DNA from: RGIG9115 sp045648165 | GTDB taxonomy: Bacteria > Bacillota > Clostridia > UBA1381 | Assembly (NCBI GenBank): GCA_045648165.1 | Contig: JAZRNL010000010.1 | Span: forward strand, 1 to 18,671 | Direction: 5' to 3' | DNA: 18,671 nt | Shown: positions 14,744-18,671 of the stretch, in pieces | How positions within the stretch are numbered: position 1 is the first letter of the stretch | Layout of the letters: the number at the start of each line of letters is the position of its first letter | Made by a program: the position numbers and the translations under genes | Notes under the pieces: model-generated | Seen by the model: the letters and a program-made list of their open reading frames with translations, nothing else | Databases searched by the model: none | Told to the model about the DNA's origin: nothing

Positions 14744-14883
14744 TGGAGGGTGGTCTGAATAAAATTGCCCCTATCACCATTTACAGAAGCTCGGAGTATC
14801 AACATACATCGTTGCTTGTTCAAACAGCAATAGGAACAATTTTCTTCCAGACTTGGTTTTGCGAAAGGAGTTATAGGTTATAA
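14743..14883 (+). other. 141-base structured spacer, or 46-codon ORF of doubtful status
   Basis: The gap between pduP and the next shell gene contains an ORF that exactly fills it: ATG overlaps the pduP stop (TAATG) and its TAA ends one base before the next ATG. It lacks a ribosome site, uses CAA and AGG codons rare in its neighbours, and its product is unrecognised. The RNA can fold: 14753-14757 with 14848-14852 (GTCTG/CAGAC), 14761-14767 with 14837-14843 (AAAATTG/CAATTTT), 14770-14774 with 14830-14834 (CCTAT/ATAGG), enclosing GTAT-CAAC-ATAC (14796-14807) and a hairpin at 14813-14829. The SD for the next gene (GAAAGGAG, 14863-14870) follows. A cis-acting RNA is favoured over a gene, with low certainty. 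Confidence 0.45.
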
Positions 14884-14884
14884 A

Positions 14885-15520
14885 ATGAAAGCACTTGGAA
14901 TGATTGAAGTTTACAGCTTCACAACAGCAGTTGCAGCTGCAGATGTTGCCGCTAAAGCTGCAGACGTAAAAGTAATAGCATTTGACAGAACCAGACCGGG
15001 TAGTGCAGATGTTCCCGCTCCTCTGGTAATTGAAATCAAAATAGAGGGTATGGTTTCAGCAGTACAGTCAGCAGTTGAAGCTGCTTCAGAGTATGCAAAG
15101 AGCGAGGGAAAGTATATCGTTTCTTCAGTTATTGCAAACCCTGGTGACGATACTGAAAAGCTTGCATATCTCCTTGATATGAATAAGGATAAGTACAATA
15201 AAAAGCTTCCTAAGTCTATGAAAGGCGTAGAAGCTACCGGTACAACAGGCGAGGCTTTTGGCTTGATTGAAATTGATGGACTTGTTGCCGCAATTGAAGG
15301 TCTTGATACAATGCTTAAAACTGCACAAATCAGACTTATACATACTGAAAAACGTCTTGGTGGACGTCTTGTAACATGGGTTGTTGCAGGCAGTGTTTCT
15401 GCAATCAAAGCCGCAGTAGAAAGCGGAATTGAGGCAGCTGCTCCCCTCGGTAAGGTATATGGTCACGTTGTAATTCCCAGCCCTCACGAAGAAATAGTTA
15501 AGTTCTTTGATATGGATTGA
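14885..15520 (+). CDS. Second tandem-BMC (BMC-T) trimeric shell protein
   Basis: 211 aa with two BMC domains in normal (non-permuted) order: domain 1 about 1-100 (K-A-L-G-M-I-E-V-Y-S-F), a linker rich in Lys/Gly/Thr (about 100-122), and domain 2 about 123-211 (E-A-F-G-L-I-E-I-D-G-L, end V-I-P-S-P-H-E-E). Domain 1 has an enlarged pore loop around R-T-R-P-G-S-A-D-V-P. There is no cysteine, so unlike the PduT homologue it cannot hold an Fe-S cluster. Such trimers form pseudo-hexagonal tiles and often gated pores. It lies between the structured spacer and pduL, 14 bases upstream of the latter. Assignment as a shell protein is firm; pore function is not known. Confidence 0.9.
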   Translation: MKALGMIEVYSFTTAVAAADVAAKAADVKVIAFDRTRPGSADVPAPLVIEIKIEGMVSAVQSAVEAASEYAKSEGKYIVSSVIANPGDDTEKLAYLLDMNKDKYNKKLPKSMKGVEATGTTGEAFGLIEIDGLVAAIEGLDTMLKTAQIRLIHTEKRLGGRLVTWVVAGSVSAIKAAVESGIEAAAPLGKVYGHVVIPSPHEEIVKFFDMD

Positions 15521-15534
15521 GGAGGGATTGACAA

Positions 15535-16167
15535 ATGACTCAGGAAGAAATCGCAAGAGCTGTCAGAGCGGCAGTTGAAAGCATAAAGGAAGACCACGGC
15601 GAAATCAAGGTAGGCGTATCTCAGCGTCATATCCATCTTTCAAGAGAAGACCTTGATACTCTCTTTGGCAAAGGATACGAACTTACTCATAAGAAAACTC
15701 TTATGGGCAGAGAATTTGCTTCAAATGAGGTGGTAACATTAGTCGGCCCCTCACTTAAGGCGATTGAAAATGTTCGTATACTTGGCCCTGTTCGTAAGAA
15801 CACACAGGTTGAAATTTCAAGAACCGATACATTTGTTCTTAAGGTAAGCCCTCCGGTTCGTCCTTCAGGAAATGTAGAAGGCTCAGAGAAGATAGTTATA
15901 GTAGGCCCTAAAGGCTCTGTATATCTTAAGGAAGGCGTTATTATTGCCAACCGTCATATCCACCTTACACCTGACTATGCTGCAAAGCAGGGTATAAAGG
16001 ATAATGACTATGTTGACGTTGAAGTAGATGGAATAAAGCCCACCAAGTTTTTTGATGTGCAGGTTCGTGTACGTGACGACTTTAACGTAGAAATGCATAT
16101 AGATACCGATGATGCAAATGCGGCAGGTATCCGCAACGGCGACAGAGTAAAAATCCTTAAAAAATAA
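15535..16167 (+). CDS. pduL: Phosphate propanoyltransferase PduL with N-terminal encapsulation peptide
   Basis: Converts propionyl-CoA and phosphate to propionyl-phosphate and CoA, recycling CoA within the shell. 210 aa. After an N-terminal amphipathic helix (T-Q-E-E-I-A-R-A-V-R-A-A-V-E-S-I) the PTAC domain shows the paired motifs S-Q-R-H32-I-H34-L and A-N-R-H141-I-H143-L plus E93 and H188. These spacings match the two-zinc site reported for the PduL structure. An ideal GAGGAGG (15519-15525) overlaps the upstream stop. It is the last gene of the shell operon before a terminator. No propionate/acetate kinase is in the window, so the acyl-phosphate must be used by an enzyme encoded elsewhere. 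Confidence 0.96.
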   Translation: MTQEEIARAVRAAVESIKEDHGEIKVGVSQRHIHLSREDLDTLFGKGYELTHKKTLMGREFASNEVVTLVGPSLKAIENVRILGPVRKNTQVEISRTDTFVLKVSPPVRPSGNVEGSEKIVIVGPKGSVYLKEGVIIANRHIHLTPDYAAKQGIKDNDYVDVEVDGIKPTKFFDVQVRVRDDFNVEMHIDTDDANAAGIRNGDRVKILKK

Positions 16168-16180
16168 ATAACTTCTGAAA

Positions 16181-16217
16181 AATCAAAAGCTTCAGCCTTA
16201 GAGGCTTTTGGTTTTTT
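16181..16217 (+). terminator. Terminator after pduL, possibly leaky into the regulator gene
   Basis: A 13-bp stem (16181-16193 with 16201-16213, two G-U pairs) and a 7-base loop are followed by a T-run (16212-16217). The next gene's ATG is only 20 bases downstream with no room for a promoter, so the regulator would be expressed by readthrough or from a promoter further upstream. Confidence 0.8.
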
Positions 16218-16236
16218 GGTATAGGAGAATGATATT

Positions 16237-16998
16237 ATGTTACCACTTGAACGACAAAACCGTATAATGGAGCTGCTTTCAATAGAAGGGGCGGTATCTG
16301 TAAGCAAGCTCAGTTCTGAGCTTGATGTAACTGAAGAAACAATCCGTCGAGACCTGGAAAAGCTTGAAAAAAGTGAAAGCCTTCGTCGTACTCATGGCGG
16401 TGCTGTCCCTATTGACGGAACGACCTTTGAGCTTTCTCTCGAAAAGAGAAAGCATACAAATGTAGAGGAAAAAGCAAGGCTTGCAAAGATTGCTGCAGGG
16501 TTTGTAGTTTCAGGCGACACCATTTTCCTTGATGCATCAACCACTACCTTTTATATGGCACGAGAGCTTAAAAAGATGCATAATATCACTGTAATTACAA
16601 ACTCAATCCGTGTTATAAATGAGCTTGATGGTGAAGATGGAATAAAGGTAATAGCTATTGGCGGGCTCTTAAGCCGTAACCAGTCTTTCGTTGGAACTAT
16701 GGCGGAAAAATCCGTTTCTGAGGACTATTTTGCAAGTAAATTGTTCTTCTCAAGTAAGGGTGTTGCAAGCGAAGTCGGTATTCTCGACAGTAATGAGCAG
16801 GAATGTGGAATAAAGAAAGAAATGATGAAAAATTCCCAGGAGAGCTTCTATATCTGTGATAGCTCAAAGCTTGGGAAAGTAGGTTTTGTAAAACTTTGCG
16901 GATTTGAGGATATAAACTACTTCGTAACAGAAGAAAAACCAAGCTCCGACCTCGTTTCAAAACTTGAAGAAAATGAAGTAAAATTAATCTGTGAATAA
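16237..16998 (+). CDS. DeoR/GlpR-family transcriptional regulator
   Basis: 253 aa, the normal length. N-terminal winged HTH (about 5-57) with recognition helix T-E-E-T-I-R-R-D-L-x-x-L-E, followed by the hallmark R-T-H-G-G-A. The C-terminal DeoRC sensor domain (about 75-235) has G-D-T-I-F-L-D-A-S-T-T-T and V-I-T-N-S, the phosphosugar-binding pattern. DeoR-family proteins are usually repressors released by a phosphorylated sugar intermediate; here fuculose-1-phosphate, rhamnulose-1-phosphate or DHAP would be natural effectors (inference). AGGAG (16223-16227) precedes ATG. Likely targets are the T/A-rich repeats at the 4221 and 7760 promoters. Control of the flanking YeiH gene cannot be excluded. 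Confidence 0.92.
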   Translation: MLPLERQNRIMELLSIEGAVSVSKLSSELDVTEETIRRDLEKLEKSESLRRTHGGAVPIDGTTFELSLEKRKHTNVEEKARLAKIAAGFVVSGDTIFLDASTTTFYMARELKKMHNITVITNSIRVINELDGEDGIKVIAIGGLLSRNQSFVGTMAEKSVSEDYFASKLFFSSKGVASEVGILDSNEQECGIKKEMMKNSQESFYICDSSKLGKVGFVKLCGFEDINYFVTEEKPSSDLVSKLEENEVKLICE

Positions 16999-17006
16999 TA
17001 AATGAT

Positions 17007-17036
17007 AAAGCTTTCTGAAATATTGGAAAGCTTTTT
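17007..17036 (+). terminator. Rho-independent terminator after the DeoR-family gene
   Basis: AAAGCTTTC plus a T-G pair (17007-17016) pairs with GGAAAGCTTT (17025-17034); loop of 8 bases; five T at 17032-17036. Ends the microcompartment region. Confidence 0.85.
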
Positions 17037-17052
17037 ACATTTATATTTTTTG

Positions 17053-17081
17053 TTGACTGCGAAGCAAAAATATGGTAATAT
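17053..17081 (+). promoter_or_regulatory. SigA promoter with extended -10, + strand
   Basis: TTGACT (17053-17058), 17-base spacer, TAATAT (17076-17081), with TG at 17073-17074 forming an extended -10. Predicted start near 17088. It would give a leader of about 265 nt before the YeiH-family gene, or a separate RNA. It begins the approximately 355-base gene-free stretch 16999-17354. Confidence 0.65.
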
Positions 17082-17100
17082 AGAAATACAAAAGTAGGTC

Positions 17101-17254
17101 GAAAAGCGATAAAAATTTTAACACTGTATGTGTCGAATTTTGGCGAATAAAAAAAGAAGTTAGAATCCACTGAATCGACGTCACCAATTAACACCCATTA
17201 TAGAAACACAACTTCGTTGGCGAGGCGCCAGTAACATCGGGCACATCCATCGCT
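17101..17254 (-). ncRNA. Candidate structured small RNA on the minus strand
   Basis: Minus-strand promoter TTGACT (17290-17285), 18-base spacer, TAAAAT (17266-17261) predicts a start at 17254, exactly the first base of AGCGAT, which pairs with ATCGCT at 17110-17105 followed by TTTT. Inside are ATGTG/CACAT (17246-17242 with 17132-17128), a TGGCG-CCT-CGCCA hairpin (17230-17218) and GAAGTT/AACTTC (17215-17210 with 17161-17156) followed at once by seven T (to 17149), a possible earlier end giving about 105 nt. The 17160-17255 part is richer in GC than its flanks. Individual 5-6 bp helices are common by chance; the coincidence with promoter and T-runs is what supports the call. No family recognised. 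Confidence 0.38.
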
Positions 17255-17260
17255 AAAAAT

Positions 17261-17290
17261 ATTTTAACATAGACATCAAAAAAAAGTCAA
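17261..17290 (-). promoter_or_regulatory. SigA-type promoter, minus strand, for the candidate small RNA
   Basis: On the minus strand TTGACT at 17290-17285 and TAAAAT at 17266-17261 with an 18-base spacer. No ORF of note lies downstream on that strand within the gene-free gap. Confidence 0.5.
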
Positions 17291-17354
17291 TTGTTTGTTC
17301 TGACTTTATATGAACATATAAGGATTGTCGAAATTTGTTGAAAAGAGGTATAAT

Positions 17355-18374
17355 ATGAAAATTATAAAAAAGGTGTGGGGAATTATTCCCGGATTAGCAA
17401 TATCAATTTTGATTGCAGTAGTGGCAAAAACAATTGAAAGCCGTCTACCAATACATATTGTGGGAGCATCGGTTATTGCACTATTTATAGGAATGATAAT
17501 TAATCATTTTTGGAGGCCGGATTTCTTGAAAGCAGGAATCAAGTTTGCATCAAAGAAGGTTTTGAAATTTGCTATTATTCTCCTTGGCGCTTCTCTCAGT
17601 GTTGGGGTGATTCTTTCCGTGGGTAAATTATCATTGATGGTAATGGTTTTCACTCTTTTGACTTGTTTTGGCGGAGGTTTCTTTATAGGTAAGGCTTTGA
17701 AGTTAAATTGGAAGCTATCAAATCTGATTTCAGCAGGAACCGGTATCTGTGGAGGTTCTGCCATTGCGGCTATTGCCCCTGTTATTGATGCAAAAGATTC
17801 TGATATTGCTTATGCAATGTCAGCAACTTTTTTGTTTGATATGGCAATGATTATATTGTTTCCTATAATGGGCAGAGCTTTGGGACTAAGCGATATGGCT
17901 TACGGATTATGGGCAGGTACGGCAGTAAATGATACATCAAGCGTGGTTGCTGCAGGGTATGCTTTTTCAGAAGGTGCAGGCGATTTCGCTACTATGGTTA
18001 AACTGACAAGAACACTTAGTATAATCCCGACAGTTTTGGTGTTTTCTTTTGTAAGTTTGAGGTTAAAACGAAAAGAAATATCTGATGCTTCATATCAGAA
18101 AGTTAATATTTTAAGGCTGATTCCATGGTTTATTTTGGGATTTTTGGCTTTGGCAGCAGTAAACAGTATGGGAATGATACCGGCAAATGTTTCATCAGTT
18201 GCTAAAGATATAAGTAAATTTTTGATGGTTACTGCACTTGCGGCAATAGGATTAAACACAAGCTTTAAGGATATGAAAAAGTCCGGAATAAATCCAATGA
18301 TTCACGGATTTATAATATCAGCACTTGTAGTCATTGTTGCCATTTGTGTTGAGTGGTGTATGGGATTAGTGTAA
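17355..18374 (+). CDS. yeiH: YeiH-family membrane protein (putative sulfate/anion exporter family)
   Basis: 339 aa from ATG 17355, chosen because AAGAGG (17343-17348) lies six bases upstream; an in-frame TTG at 17325 would add ten residues without a ribosome site. The protein is mostly hydrophobic with about ten membrane segments. It shows the family pattern: N-terminal P-G-L-A-I-S, G-A-S-V-I-A-L-x-I-G-M, L-L-G-A-S-L-S, the signature G-T-G-I-C-G-G-S-A-I-A-A-I-A-P-V-I, G-L-W-A-G-T-A-V-N-D-T-S-S-V-V-A-A-G and a C-terminal A-A-I-G-L-N-T. Members are annotated as putative sulfate or other anion exporters; biochemical proof is limited. It has no obvious link to the compartment pathway. Confidence 0.85.
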   Translation: MKIIKKVWGIIPGLAISILIAVVAKTIESRLPIHIVGASVIALFIGMIINHFWRPDFLKAGIKFASKKVLKFAIILLGASLSVGVILSVGKLSLMVMVFTLLTCFGGGFFIGKALKLNWKLSNLISAGTGICGGSAIAAIAPVIDAKDSDIAYAMSATFLFDMAMIILFPIMGRALGLSDMAYGLWAGTAVNDTSSVVAAGYAFSEGAGDFATMVKLTRTLSIIPTVLVFSFVSLRLKRKEISDASYQKVNILRLIPWFILGFLALAAVNSMGMIPANVSSVAKDISKFLMVTALAAIGLNTSFKDMKKSGINPMIHGFIISALVVIVAICVEWCMGLV

Positions 18375-18400
18375 TTTAAGAATGATTTTTTATTCCTGAC

Positions 18401-18430
18401 TTGACACGAGTAAGGATTGTGTAATAATAT
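18401..18430 (+). promoter_or_regulatory. SigA-type promoter for the last, partial gene
   Basis: TTGACA (18401-18406), 18-base spacer, TAATAT (18425-18430). The leader of about 70 nt contains a direct repeat GAATTTTTTGG / GAATTTTTTGG and a small hairpin GCATA-CAGGT-TATGC just before TAGGAG (18493-18498). Confidence 0.6.
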
Positions 18431-18508
18431 GACGATAATTATTGAATTTTTTGGAATTTTTTGGTATATAAGCATACAGGTTATGCATTGTATAGGAGTA
18501 TATTGATT

Positions 18509-18671
18509 ATGGGTACATTGTTTGATGAATATTCAAAAATAAAAAATAGCTATTATAGAATTTCAGTAAATTCAGATTTTCTTTTTGATGATTATAATGC
18601 GATTTCTAATTGCAATCAATTCATAGATGAACATTTTTGGAAAGGTCAAAAACAAGGTGTTTTAGGTATTA
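18509..18671 (+). CDS. Unrecognised protein, N-terminal fragment cut by window end
   Basis: Open frame of 54 codons from ATG 18509, preceded by TAGGAG (18493-18498) at a workable distance and running off the window. The protein begins M-G-T-L-F-D-E-Y-S-K-I-K-N-S-Y-Y and is rich in Asn, Asp, Phe and Tyr. It looks like a soluble protein; no signal peptide or membrane segment is visible. Codons are visibly more AT-rich than those of the microcompartment genes, which may point to an accessory or transferred gene. No family can be assigned from this fragment. Confidence 0.6.
   Translation, partial: MGTLFDEYSKIKNSYYRISVNSDFLFDDYNAISNCNQFIDEHFWKGQKQGVLGI

Noticed and set aside
1..18671. Insertion sequences, tRNA/rRNA genes, phage or defence genes
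   Set aside because: No transposase, integrase, tRNA cloverleaf, rRNA signature or attachment-site repeat was seen on either strand.

Overview
The window looks like the chromosome of an anaerobic, gut-type Firmicute (Clostridia, probably Oscillospiraceae or Lachnospiraceae). The DNA is AT-rich, promoters and Shine-Dalgarno sites are of the SigA/Firmicute type, TTG starts occur, and a WalRK-like two-component system follows obgE. The core of the window (about 4.2-16.2 kb) is a glycyl-radical-enzyme bacterial microcompartment locus. It resembles the GRM5 type, which handles the lactaldehyde/1,2-propanediol branch of L-fucose and L-rhamnose fermentation without vitamin B12.

Layout, all genes on the + strand: (1) 3' part of obgE; (2) a SigA promoter, WalR/PhoP-like response regulator, WalK-like sensor kinase and a YycI-like membrane-anchored protein, closed by a strong terminator; (3) a near-consensus promoter, then the B12-independent propanediol dehydratase and its radical-SAM activase; (4) a second, perfect-consensus promoter, then class II aldolase, a PduO-C/GlcG-like small protein, Zn-type alcohol dehydrogenase, two PduA-like hexamer shell proteins, a EutN-like pentamer, PduS-like flavo-Fe/S protein, PduT-like trimer shell protein, CoA-acylating aldehyde dehydrogenase, a second tandem-BMC trimer and the PduL phosphotransacylase, ending in a terminator; (5) a DeoR-family regulator just past that terminator; (6) a roughly 350-bp non-coding region with two opposed promoters and a possible small RNA; (7) a YeiH-family membrane protein and the start of an unrecognised AT-rich gene.

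How it works together (known pathway logic applied to the gene set): the aldolase splits fuculose-1-phosphate or rhamnulose-1-phosphate into DHAP and lactaldehyde, which is reduced to 1,2-propanediol. The glycyl radical enzyme dehydrates this to propionaldehyde. The aldehyde dehydrogenase makes propionyl-CoA (NADH out), the alcohol dehydrogenase makes 1-propanol (NADH in), and PduL makes propionyl-phosphate and recycles CoA. Five soluble proteins carry a terminal amphipathic helix of the encapsulation-peptide type. PduS with the Cys38-bearing PduT homologue suggests an electron path through the shell. Sugar kinases/isomerases and an acetate/propionate kinase are not in the window.

The least expected observations are: a second Shine-Dalgarno and start codon inside the extended BMC-H gene, so that one gene could make two shell proteins; a perfect 15-bp hairpin exactly between the hexamer and pentamer genes; a structured 141-nt spacer before the second trimer gene; a Cys/His-rich possible metal site in the aldolase linker; a 13-bp motif shared in opposite orientation by the two catabolic promoters; and a candidate small RNA next to the regulator.
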